This document shows, one piece after another, positions 9,902 through 17,919 of a stretch of 64,000 nt of DNA. Source of the DNA: Flavobacterium omnivorum (GTDB lineage: Bacteria; Bacteroidota; Bacteroidia; Flavobacteriales; Flavobacteriaceae); assembly GCF_900099915.1 (NCBI RefSeq), contig NZ_FNDB01000002.1:225910-289909 (forward strand), in the 5' to 3' direction. Made by a program: the position numbers and the translations under genes. The notes beneath the pieces were generated by a model. That model was not told where the DNA came from, did no database searches, and saw only the letters and a program-made list of their open reading frames with translations. Numbering within the stretch: position 1 is the first letter of the stretch; the number at the start of each line of letters is the position of its first letter.

Positions 9902-10465
9902 ATGAAAAAAATAATTCTAGTAGCAGTAGTTCTTCTTGCCGGATCAGTAGATATGCAAGCACAGTTAGTACGATTTGGCTTTAAAGGTGGTTTAAACTAC
10001 GCAAACCAAAATGGTAGTCAAATAACGGTAAACAGCGACAATTACAATACAGATGCGATAACCAGCTATCATGCGGGTTTAGTGGCTGAACTTAAATTAA
10101 CAGATGGTTTCTCGATACAACCAGAATTATTGTATTCCACTCAGGGAGCTACCTACAAAAATGCAGTTGAAGAATTCAAAAATGAATTGGGTTATTTATC
10201 GATTCCGGTTTTGGCTAAATTCAACCTAAACAAAACCGTTAGTTTGGATCTTGGTCCACAGGCTTCTTTTTTATTAAGTGAAAGAAACGAATTTGATGTA
10301 AAAAATGCAGAAACTTTTGAGTTTGGAGTGGCCGGTGGTTTAACTCTAAATGTCACTAAACACATTTTCCTTCAAGGACGTTATGTATTAGGATTAACTG
10401 AAGCTTCAAAAGAAGCAGAAGTTAAGAATTCCGTGCTTCAAATTTCAGCTGGATTTAAATTCTAG
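9902..10465 (+). CDS. PorT-type outer-membrane beta-barrel protein
   Basis: 187 aa. Signal peptide ends in MQAQ, and the mature protein starts LVRFGFKGGLNYANQNG, typical of the outer-membrane barrel family PF13568. FSIQPELLYSTQGA and LGYLSIPVLAKFNL are recurring strand motifs of this group, and the C-terminus ends in a Phe (SAGFKF). Divergent from the neighbouring barrel gene; followed by a terminator. Specific role unknown. Confidence 0.85.
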   Translation: MKKIILVAVVLLAGSVDMQAQLVRFGFKGGLNYANQNGSQITVNSDNYNTDAITSYHAGLVAELKLTDGFSIQPELLYSTQGATYKNAVEEFKNELGYLSIPVLAKFNLNKTVSLDLGPQASFLLSERNEFDVKNAETFEFGVAGGLTLNVTKHIFLQGRYVLGLTEASKEAEVKNSVLQISAGFKF

Positions 10466-10490
10466 TACTACTATTAAATTAAATTTACTA

Positions 10491-10518
10491 AACCGTTCTA
10501 TAAATTGGAACGGTTTTT
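10491..10518 (+). terminator. terminator after the PorT-type gene
   Basis: AACCGTTC at 10491-10498 pairs with GAACGGTT at 10508-10515, followed by Ts; only 25 bases before aroQ. Confidence 0.85.
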
Positions 10519-10541
10519 TTATTTTTACCAAAACAAGCATT

Positions 10542-10955
10542 ATGAAAATCAGTATCATCAACGGACCAAACCTCAACCTTCTTGGTAAACGCGAACCAGA
10601 AATTTATGGAAGTCAAACTTTTGAAGAATATTTTACCACTTTGCAAATCCAATTTCCAACGATTGAATTTACTTATTTTCAAAGTAATATTGAAGGTGAA
10701 TTAATAGATAAAATTCAGGAATTTGGTTTTTCATTTGATGGTATTATTTTAAATGCTGGAGCTTACACGCATACTTCCGTGGGCATAGGTGATGCTGTAA
10801 AAGCCATTACAACTCCGGTTGTAGAAGTTCACATTTCGAATACTTTTTCACGTGAAAGTTTTAGGCATCAATCCTACATTTCAGGAAATGCCAAAGGAGT
10901 TATTTTGGGTTTTGGTTTAAAGAGTTACGAGCTCGCGATACAATCTTTTTTGTAG
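10542..10955 (+). CDS. aroQ: type II 3-dehydroquinate dehydratase
   Basis: 137 aa. Family signatures in order: INGPNLNLLGKREPEIYG (N-terminal active-site lid with the catalytic Arg and Tyr), FQSNIEGELIDKIQE, ILNAGAYTHTSVGIGDAV (catalytic His) and EVHISNTFSRESFRHQSYIS. It dehydrates 3-dehydroquinate to 3-dehydroshikimate in the cytosolic shikimate pathway. Length is slightly short of the usual 145-150 aa but nothing essential is missing. Confidence 0.95.
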   Translation: MKISIINGPNLNLLGKREPEIYGSQTFEEYFTTLQIQFPTIEFTYFQSNIEGELIDKIQEFGFSFDGIILNAGAYTHTSVGIGDAVKAITTPVVEVHISNTFSRESFRHQSYISGNAKGVILGFGLKSYELAIQSFL

Positions 10956-11024
10956 TTCTAGATTATAATTACCACCCAAAGAAATCTTTAACAAATAATT
11001 AATAGGCTCTTTTTAAACTTCTTC

Positions 11025-11032
11025 TATTTTTG
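11025..11032 (+). promoter_or_regulatory. -7 promoter element that decides the start of the next gene
   Basis: TATTTTTG fits TAnnTTTG. It overlaps the GTG at 11032 that would add six residues to the next protein, so the ATG at 11050 directly before the signal peptide is the more likely start. No good -33 TTG is seen, so the assignment is tentative. Confidence 0.45.
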
Positions 11033-11049
11033 TGAGAGAAAAAACTTTC

Positions 11050-13536
11050 ATGAAAAAACACTACTTACTTCTGCTCTTCTTAGCTTCATTTGTCAGCAAT
11101 GCACAAATAAAAGGAACTGTTTCGGACGAAAAAGGAAATACCTTGCCTTTTGTCACTATTTTCCAGGAAGACACCTATAATGGAACCACTTCTAACGAAC
11201 AAGGAAATTACGAGTTCAACTTAAATAAAAAAGGAAAACAAACCGTTGTCTTTCAGTTTTTAGGTTTTAAAACCGAAAAAGTTGCCATACAAACAGATAA
11301 ACTGCCTTATTCATTAAATATCAAAATGATCGAAGAAAGTTTCTCGTTGAACGAAGTAATCATCAACAAAAAAAACAATCCAGCTTTGGCAATTATAAAA
11401 AGTGCGATTGCCAGTAGGAAACAAAACACCGAAAAAACAAATCGATTCAACGCCGACTTTTATTCCAGAGGTATTTTTAAACTAAAAAATGCACCGAAAA
11501 AAATATTAGGGCAAAAAATTGGAGACTTAGATGGTGCTTTGGATTCAACCGGAACCGGAATTATTTCACTTTCGGAAACCTTTTCGAAAATAGCATTTGA
11601 AAAACCCAACAATTTAAAAGAAGTGGTTACTGCCTCAAAAGTAAGTGGCAGCAACAATGGCTACAGCTATAATACTGCCAGATCTTCGTTCTATGATTTC
11701 TATGACAACACTATTGATTTTGGCATTCAAATGATTTCTCCAATCGCGAACAACGCTTTTAATTACTATAATTACAAGTTAGAAAGCACGTTTATTGACG
11801 AGAATGCCAATATGATTAACAAAATAAAAGTGACTGCAAAGCGTGACAGCGAACCGGTTTTTGAAGGATACATTTACATTGTAGAAGATTCCTGGGCAAT
11901 TTACGCCGTTGATTTGGATATAAAAGGCTACCGAATAAAAGAAGAGTTTCTGGATGTGATGACCTTAAAACAAAATTTCAGCTACAACAAAAGCAATAAA
12001 ATTTGGGCCAAAAACACCCAAAGTCTAGAAATTACAGCTGGTGCTTTTGGAATAAAATTTACCGGTAAATACAATTACGTCTATAGTAATTATGAATTTA
12101 TAAATGCATTTGCTCCCAAAACATTTACAAATGAAATTACGCGCATCGAAATAAATGCCAATAAAAAAGACAGCTTATTTTGGAATGCGAACAGACCCAT
12201 ACCGTTAACAATAGAAGAAAGTACAGATTATGTTAGAAAAGACAGTATTTACAAAGTTCGAAATTCAGAAAAATACTTAGACTCAATTGATGCAAAAGGA
12301 AATAAATTCAAACCATTAAAACTGCTGACCGGTTACACCTTTAAAAATAGTACCGAAAAACACAGTTTTAGTTACGAGGGATTATTAAATCTTGGTTCGC
12401 TAAGTTTCAATACCGTTCAAGGGTATAATTTTGATTCGGGGTTTCGATACACCAACTGGAAAAATCAGGAAACTAAAGGAATATATACTTCCATAAGTAC
12501 AAAACTCAATTACGGTTTTGCCGAAGATCGTTTGCGTGTCACCGGACAATTTATCCACCGTTTCAACAATCAGAATTATGCGACATTATATATGACGGGA
12601 GGCAGTTCGATAAAGCAATTTAATCCGAATGAACCCATCAGCAAAGTGATAAACACGATAAGCTCCTTGGCCTTCAAGAACAATTTCATGAAGTTGTATA
12701 ACTTGGAATCAGCGGCAATTGGCTACAGCCAAGATGTTGCAAATGGAGTGAATCTAAATGGAAAGATAGAATATCAGCAACGTAAACCATTATTCAATAA
12801 CACTGATTTTTCTTTGTTTAGCAAGGACGATTTATACACGTCGAATAATCCGTTGGCACCAAATGATTTCACCACTGCAGCTTTTGAAAAATACCATTTG
12901 ACAAAAATTAATTTGCTTGCAAGAATCAATTTTGGAAACAAATATTCCTCCCGTCCCGATGGAAAATTCAACATCCGAAATGAAAAATATCCAACGCTTT
13001 ATCTGGGCTATGAAAAAGCAGTTGCAGCCAACGAAAAGAAGTATGAGTTTGACCATTTGAATACCCGAATAACGTATGATTTGACATTGGGCAATAAAGG
13101 CGTTTTAGGATTGAATCTAAAAGCAGGAAAGTTTCTGAATGCAGATAATATTGCTTTTATAGATTACAAGCATTTTAATGGCAATCAAACTCACATTGGA
13201 CAAACAGCGCGTTATTTGAATGTGTTTAATTTGCTTCCATATTATTCTAACAGTACGAATGACAGCTATTTTGAAGCGCATACGGAATACAACGACAAAG
13301 GATACATTATAAATAAAATACCGTTGTTGAATAAACTAAAATCAACTTTAATATTTGGTGCTCATGTACTGTCTACTCCCAGTAACAAGCCTTATACTGA
13401 AGTCACAGTTGGGCTGGACAATTTAGGTTTTGGTAAATTTAAAATGCTTCGTGTCGATTATGTACGTTCCTATCAAAATGGATTTCAAGGTGACGGAGTT
13501 GTTTTTGGACTAAAGTTTTTAAATATATTGGAGTAA
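11050..13536 (+). CDS. DUF5686 outer-membrane protein with carboxypeptidase-like N-terminal domain
   Basis: 828 aa from the ATG at 11050 (an in-frame GTG at 11032 is less likely because a promoter element overlaps it). Signal peptide ends FVSNAQ. A carboxypeptidase-regulatory-like domain (IKGTVSDEKGNTLPFVTIFQ) spans about residues 20-105, followed by the long DUF5686 region, predicted to form a large outer-membrane barrel in Bacteroidota. It resembles TonB receptors in its first domain but lacks their plug. Function not established; probable outer-membrane location. Confidence 0.85.
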   Translation: MKKHYLLLLFLASFVSNAQIKGTVSDEKGNTLPFVTIFQEDTYNGTTSNEQGNYEFNLNKKGKQTVVFQFLGFKTEKVAIQTDKLPYSLNIKMIEESFSLNEVIINKKNNPALAIIKSAIASRKQNTEKTNRFNADFYSRGIFKLKNAPKKILGQKIGDLDGALDSTGTGIISLSETFSKIAFEKPNNLKEVVTASKVSGSNNGYSYNTARSSFYDFYDNTIDFGIQMISPIANNAFNYYNYKLESTFIDENANMINKIKVTAKRDSEPVFEGYIYIVEDSWAIYAVDLDIKGYRIKEEFLDVMTLKQNFSYNKSNKIWAKNTQSLEITAGAFGIKFTGKYNYVYSNYEFINAFAPKTFTNEITRIEINANKKDSLFWNANRPIPLTIEESTDYVRKDSIYKVRNSEKYLDSIDAKGNKFKPLKLLTGYTFKNSTEKHSFSYEGLLNLGSLSFNTVQGYNFDSGFRYTNWKNQETKGIYTSISTKLNYGFAEDRLRVTGQFIHRFNNQNYATLYMTGGSSIKQFNPNEPISKVINTISSLAFKNNFMKLYNLESAAIGYSQDVANGVNLNGKIEYQQRKPLFNNTDFSLFSKDDLYTSNNPLAPNDFTTAAFEKYHLTKINLLARINFGNKYSSRPDGKFNIRNEKYPTLYLGYEKAVAANEKKYEFDHLNTRITYDLTLGNKGVLGLNLKAGKFLNADNIAFIDYKHFNGNQTHIGQTARYLNVFNLLPYYSNSTNDSYFEAHTEYNDKGYIINKIPLLNKLKSTLIFGAHVLSTPSNKPYTEVTVGLDNLGFGKFKMLRVDYVRSYQNGFQGDGVVFGLKFLNILE

Positions 13537-13623
13537 AAATAGAATCTATTTTTCAATTCGAGTGTAGTTGAGAACCTTTAGTACATCTAGACTGCGCTCG
13601 ATGTGACAAAATCATAACGAATT

Positions 13624-13656
13624 AAAAAAGGCACTCGAAAATAATTTCGGCGCCTT
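13624..13656 (-). terminator. probable terminator of the CDF transporter gene
   Basis: On the minus strand, AAGGCGCCGAAA and TTTCGAGTGCCTT form an imperfect stem that ends in a T run, 23 bases after the CDF gene. The stem has mismatches near its middle. Confidence 0.65.
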
Positions 13657-13679
13657 ATTTAATTTTATTGGATATCCAT

Positions 13680-14549
13680 CTAGTCATTCGGTTCCACATG
13701 AATCAACACATGTCCCAATTCCGGGATTTCCTCCCGCAAAGTATCTTTTAGTTTATGAGCGAGATCGTGCCCTTCTTTTACGGTAATATTTGAATCAACA
13801 GTAGCATGTAAATCCACGTGATATTGCATACCGGCTTTTCGAATGAAACATTTCTCGGTATCAATAATTCCATCCACCTGAATAGAAATCATTCGGATTT
13901 GCTCGATCAAATCATCGTATAAATGCTCGTCCATTATTTCGCCCAAAGCGGGTCTAAAAATAAGGTAACTGTTATAAAGTATGAATCCCGAAGCAAAAAG
14001 TGCTGCCCAATCATCAGCAGATTCGTAACCATTCCCTAAAATCAAGGCAACCGAAATCCCAAGAAATGCCGCCACAGAAGTAATTGCATCGCTGCGATGG
14101 TGCCAGGCATCAGCCCTCAACGACGAACTATTGGTTTGAATACTTCTTTTCATCACGATTCGAAACGAATATTCTTTCCAAATGATAATTGCAGCCAGAA
14201 CGATTAATGTCCATGGCTTTGGCAATTGATGCGGCGTTCCAATATTGATGATACTTTCATAGGCAATAATCGTAGCCGTAGTAATCAAAAAACCTACAAC
14301 TAGAAAAGTAATCAAAGGTTCTGCCCTACCATGACCGTAAGGATGGTTTTTATCAGCTGGCCTGTTTGAATATTTGATTCCGAACAACACCAAAAAAGAA
14401 GCAAAAATATCAGTTGTTGATTCAATTGCATCTGCAATTAGTGCATACGAATTTCCAAAAAAACCGGCTAAGCCTTTTATTATTGCCAGACAAGTGTTTC
14501 CTATGATACTAAAATAAGTCGCCTTGATTGCCGTTTGTTCGCTTGACAT
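13680..14549 (-). CDS. cation diffusion facilitator transporter
   Basis: 289 aa. Transmembrane helices fill the first two thirds. Metal site residues of the CDF family are present: DAIESTTDIF in helix II and HHRSDAITS in helix V, plus the HPYGHGRAEPL loop between helices II and III. The C-terminal cytoplasmic domain (about 205-289) has the family's ferredoxin-like fold signature with VDLHATVDSNITVKEGH. CDF proteins export Zn, Co, Fe or Mn in exchange for protons; the D/H ligand sets permit zinc but specificity cannot be fixed. Confidence 0.92.
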   Translation of the reverse strand: MSSEQTAIKATYFSIIGNTCLAIIKGLAGFFGNSYALIADAIESTTDIFASFLVLFGIKYSNRPADKNHPYGHGRAEPLITFLVVGFLITTATIIAYESIINIGTPHQLPKPWTLIVLAAIIIWKEYSFRIVMKRSIQTNSSSLRADAWHHRSDAITSVAAFLGISVALILGNGYESADDWAALFASGFILYNSYLIFRPALGEIMDEHLYDDLIEQIRMISIQVDGIIDTEKCFIRKAGMQYHVDLHATVDSNITVKEGHDLAHKLKDTLREEIPELGHVLIHVEPND

Positions 14550-14581
14550 GTATTTTATTTATAGGTGAAGTAAAACTAAAA

Positions 14582-14640
14582 TCGTTTAAGTAAACCGAAT
14601 TGAATTTTAGATTTAAATTCTTTTTGGATTACTTAAACGA
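14582..14640 (-). terminator. long-loop hairpin after murA
   Basis: TCGTTTAAGTAA at 14582-14593 and TTACTTAAACGA at 14629-14640 are perfect complements; the 35-base interior can fold further. On the minus strand it follows murA by about 20 bases and is succeeded by a T-rich stretch, so it is a likely terminator. Confidence 0.6.
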
Positions 14641-14661
14641 AATTTTTATAATTTATGATAT

Positions 14662-15972
14662 TTACGCGCGTACGATATTCGCTCCAATAGCTCTTAATCG
14701 TTCGTCAATACGTTCGTACCCTCTGTCAATTTGTTCAATGTTTTGAATGGTACTCGTTCCTTTTGCAGAGAGCGCTGCAATCAATAAGGAGATTCCGGCA
14801 CGAATATCCGGTGATGACATTGTGGTTGCTTTGAGTTGTGATTTGAAATCATGTCCCATAACAACAGCACGGTGTGGATCACACAACATGATTTTTGCTC
14901 CCATGTCAATTAACTTGTCAACAAAAAACAATCTGCTTTCAAACATTTTCTGGTGAATCAAAACATCACCTCTTGCTTGAGTGGCAACCACTAAAACAAT
15001 ACTTAATAAATCCGGAGTAAATCCAGGCCAAGGCGCATCAGCAATTGTAAGAATAGAACCGTCAATATCCGTTTTCACTTCATATCCATCTACGTGAGCA
15101 GGAATGTAAATATCATCGCCACGACGTTCAAGAGTAATTCCAAGTTTTCTGAATGTATTCGGAATTACGCCAAGATTATCCCAGCTGACATCCTTTATTG
15201 TAATCTCTGATTTTGTCATTGCAGCCAGACCAATCCAGCTCCCAATTTCGATCATATCAGGAAGAATTCTATGCTCGCAACCACCTAAACTTTCTACCCC
15301 TTCAATAGTCAATAAGTTAGATCCTACGCCTGTTATTTTAGCTCCCATCGAGTTCAACATCTTACACAATTGTTGCAAGTAAGGTTCACAAGCAGCGTTA
15401 TAAACGGTTGTTTTTCCTTTGGCCAAAACAGCAGCCATAACAATGTTAGCAGTTCCGGTAACGGACGCTTCGTCTAATAACATATCGGCACCTTTCAATC
15501 CTTTTGGTGCTTCTACGCCATAAAAATGATCTTCTCTGTTGTAACGGAATTTAGCTCCAAGGTTGATGAATCCTTCAAAATGCGTGTCCAATCTTCTGCG
15601 TCCAATTTTATCACCACCTGGTTTTGGAATATATCCTTTTCCAAATCGTGCCAAAAGTGGTCCAACAATCATAATAGAACCTCTTAGAGAACCGCCTTCT
15701 TTCTTGAATGCTTCGGTTTCCAGATACTGTATATTCACTTCATCGGCTTGAAAAGTATACGATCCTGATCCTGTTTTTTGGATTTTTACACCCAAATTTC
15801 CTAAAAGCGTAATTAGTTTATTGATATCTATAATATCGGGAATATTATTGATAACCACTTTTTCAGGCGTTAAAAGAACGGCACATAAAATTTGTAACGC
15901 TTCATTTTTAGCTCCTTGTGGCGTGATTTCTCCTTTTAGACTAATGCCTCCTTCTATTTTGAAAATTCCCAT
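14662..15972 (-). CDS. murA: UDP-N-acetylglucosamine 1-carboxyvinyltransferase (Asp-type)
   Basis: 436 aa. First committed step of peptidoglycan synthesis: transfer of enolpyruvate from PEP to UDP-GlcNAc in the cytosol. Lys22 of QGAKNEAL and GPLLARFGKG followed by the active-site loop PGGDKIGRRRLD are clear. In most MurA enzymes the loop holds Cys (E. coli Cys115); here it is Asp121. Asp in this place is known in naturally fosfomycin-resistant MurA enzymes. The neighbouring DUF4290 gene upstream on the same strand is a common partner in Bacteroidota. Confidence 0.97.
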   Translation of the reverse strand: MGIFKIEGGISLKGEITPQGAKNEALQILCAVLLTPEKVVINNIPDIIDINKLITLLGNLGVKIQKTGSGSYTFQADEVNIQYLETEAFKKEGGSLRGSIMIVGPLLARFGKGYIPKPGGDKIGRRRLDTHFEGFINLGAKFRYNREDHFYGVEAPKGLKGADMLLDEASVTGTANIVMAAVLAKGKTTVYNAACEPYLQQLCKMLNSMGAKITGVGSNLLTIEGVESLGGCEHRILPDMIEIGSWIGLAAMTKSEITIKDVSWDNLGVIPNTFRKLGITLERRGDDIYIPAHVDGYEVKTDIDGSILTIADAPWPGFTPDLLSIVLVVATQARGDVLIHQKMFESRLFFVDKLIDMGAKIMLCDPHRAVVMGHDFKSQLKATTMSSPDIRAGISLLIAALSAKGTSTIQNIEQIDRGYERIDERLRAIGANIVRA

Positions 15973-16074
15973 TTTTTACAGTTATGAGTTATAAATTATT
16001 AGATATAAGTTAAAAATTGATGCGCTAGAAGTTATAAAAAATTCATAACTAAAAACCCCTAATTGATAACTTCC

Positions 16075-16800
16075 TTACAAAGGTTTTCTATTTTGATTTT
16101 TGTGAACTGGATTTGGTTTCCCCGTTTTTGTATTCTTATTGCTAAGAATTTTTGGTTGACCAACCGGTAAGATCTTATTCGAAACCCGTTTGTTGGTTCT
16201 TAATAAATCAGTTGTGTTTAATAGTTCTTCGGTACTTTGAATCAAATTCAATTTCCCATCGGACAGTTCGTATAAATGTTCGAAAATTACATCATCTTTC
16301 ACCGTGTCTTTATTCCAACTCAAGTATGATTTTTTCATGTGATTAGCGATTACTTTTACTAAAGCACTTTTCATCTCGCCATCTTCCCATTTATTGGCCA
16401 CATCAATCATATATTTTATGTTGTTGCCATAATACCTGTATTTTGGAAAATTCTGTGGGTATTTTAAAACATCCGGTTTCAGCTGTAACACTTCACGTGA
16501 TGGAATTGGATACGGTGATTCAGCTACCAATTTAAAATCAGACATAATAAACAGCTGATCCCACAATTTATGCTGAAAATCAGGAACATCACGCAAATGT
16601 GGATTCAAACTACCCATCACCTGAATAATGTATTTTGCAGCTTTGTTGCGTTCTACATCATCTTCAATTTGAGTTGCCTGATCAATCAATTTTTGCAAAT
16701 GACGGCCGTACTCTGGAATAATCAAATGCGATCTCTCGGCATTATATTCCAAATGATGCACAACATCATTCGAGTTTTCTTTAATGTATTTTGAATTCAT
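16075..16800 (-). CDS. DUF4290 family protein
   Basis: 241 aa, no signal or membrane segment. The body contains PEYGRHLQKLIDQATQIED, YIIQVMGSLNPHLRDVPDF and KLWDQLFIMSDF, which I recognise as DUF4290, a Bacteroidota-specific family normally encoded next to murA. The C-terminal 40 residues are basic, Asn/Lys/Pro-rich and probably disordered. Predicted mostly helical and cytosolic; function unknown. It precedes murA in the same direction with a gap of about 100 bases. Confidence 0.85.
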   Translation of the reverse strand: MNSKYIKENSNDVVHHLEYNAERSHLIIPEYGRHLQKLIDQATQIEDDVERNKAAKYIIQVMGSLNPHLRDVPDFQHKLWDQLFIMSDFKLVAESPYPIPSREVLQLKPDVLKYPQNFPKYRYYGNNIKYMIDVANKWEDGEMKSALVKVIANHMKKSYLSWNKDTVKDDVIFEHLYELSDGKLNLIQSTEELLNTTDLLRTNKRVSNKILPVGQPKILSNKNTKTGKPNPVHKNQNRKPL

Positions 16801-16888
16801 ATTCGAAAGTATCTGTTTTGATTCCTAATGCCTTTTTTTCGAATCGTAATACGAATCGAACTCAGCACATCAAAATCTTGTGTTGTAT

Positions 16889-17173
16889 TTAAAGGGAAAT
16901 AATACCTTTTATTGTAGAAACTGCTAGGTATTTATCTACTATTTCTTGTGAATCTTTCACAGTGACATCAACAGATATGCTGGTAAACTTTCCTGTCTTG
17001 GATTTTGTGGTTTTAATAACCGCGCCCATACAATCAAAAGCCAACTCTACTCGTTCTACATTGTCACTTTCTGTTGGTACAATAAATTTAAATAAGTATT
17101 CTGCTGGCCATGTATTGCTCATATCCAACTCCACTTTTAATCTATCATAAAATTCTTCAGTCTTCTTATCCAT
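16889..17173 (-). CDS. DUF493 (YbeD-like) family protein
   Basis: 94 aa. PAEYLFKFIVPTE, a central beta strand with the pair KTGKFTSISVDVTV, and a final helix match the small alpha/beta fold of DUF493/YbeD. Members are cytosolic and of unsettled function. A CAAATATA at 17194-17201 is a minus-strand TAnnTTTG element 21 bases before the start, without a clear -33 box. Confidence 0.8.
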   Translation of the reverse strand: MDKKTEEFYDRLKVELDMSNTWPAEYLFKFIVPTESDNVERVELAFDCMGAVIKTTKSKTGKFTSISVDVTVKDSQEIVDKYLAVSTIKGIISL

Positions 17174-17295
17174 TTTCTATTTAAAAATAAAGGCAAATAT
17201 ACGGTTTCAAACGTAAATTATGAATTTTGAATTATGATTTTTTGTCTAATCGCATTTTAACCGCAATGATTTTTTCAAATCCCGATAAGTTTAAG

Positions 17296-17303
17296 TAAAT
17301 TTG
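17296..17303 (+). promoter_or_regulatory. -7 promoter element before the AAA_28 ATPase
   Basis: TAAATTTG matches TAnnTTTG and lies 18 bases before the GTG start at 17321. No convincing -33 TTG is seen. Confidence 0.5.
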
Positions 17304-17320
17304 CCCCTTATTTTTTAAAA

Positions 17321-17860
17321 GTGCAAAAAGAAATCATAGTTATCATTGGCGGTCCAGGAACAGGTAAAACCACTATTATCGACGGATTGGTCGCTAAAGG
17401 ACATTGTTGTTATCCCGAAATTTCCCGGGAGGTGACTTTGGAAGCAAAAAAACAAGGAATCGAACAATTGTTCCTTGAAAAACCCTTGTTATTTAGCGAA
17501 TTACTTCTTGAAGGAAGAAAGAAACAATTTCATAATGCTACCCAAGAGCCTCATGAAATCGTATTCATCGACCGCGGGATTCCAGATGTTTTAGCGTACA
17601 TGCACTATATTGGCGACAGCTATCCAGCCACTTTTGATACGGCCTGTCGCGAACATACCTATTCAAAAATTTTCATTCTTCCGCCTTGGGAAGAAATTTA
17701 CATTAGTGATGATGAACGTTATGAAAACTTTGAACAAGCCAAACTCATCAACAATCATTTAACGGAAACCTATCAAAATTATGGCTACAATCTTATAGAA
17801 GTGCCAAAAGATACCATGGATAACCGAATTCTTTTTATCTTAGATGAAATTTCTAAATAG
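17321..17860 (+). CDS. AAA_28 family ATP-binding protein
   Basis: 179 aa, GTG start. Walker A is IGGPGTGKTT (residues about 9-18) and a Walker B-like VFIDRGIPD lies near residue 82. The pattern, including PEISREVTLEAKK after Walker A, is that of AAA_28 (PF13521) predicted ATPases/kinases, a group that includes the NadR ribosylnicotinamide kinase domain. The substrate is unknown. It precedes recQ by 59 bases and may be co-transcribed with recQ and fmt. Confidence 0.8.
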   Translation: MQKEIIVIIGGPGTGKTTIIDGLVAKGHCCYPEISREVTLEAKKQGIEQLFLEKPLLFSELLLEGRKKQFHNATQEPHEIVFIDRGIPDVLAYMHYIGDSYPATFDTACREHTYSKIFILPPWEEIYISDDERYENFEQAKLINNHLTETYQNYGYNLIEVPKDTMDNRILFILDEISK

Positions 17861-17919
17861 TCTGCAGGTTTAGGATTTAAGCTTTAGACTGTTTTTCAAT
17901 GAAATGAAATCTATACTTT

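Noticed and set aside
11032..11049. GTG start six codons before the DUF5686 protein's ATG
   Set aside because: A TAnnTTTG element ends exactly at that GTG, so it would lie upstream of the transcript.
13537..13623. A sequence with CTGCGCTCGATGTGACA that looks like part of a dispersed repeat
   Set aside because: Only one copy was noticed in the window; a genome-wide search would be needed to call it a repeat.
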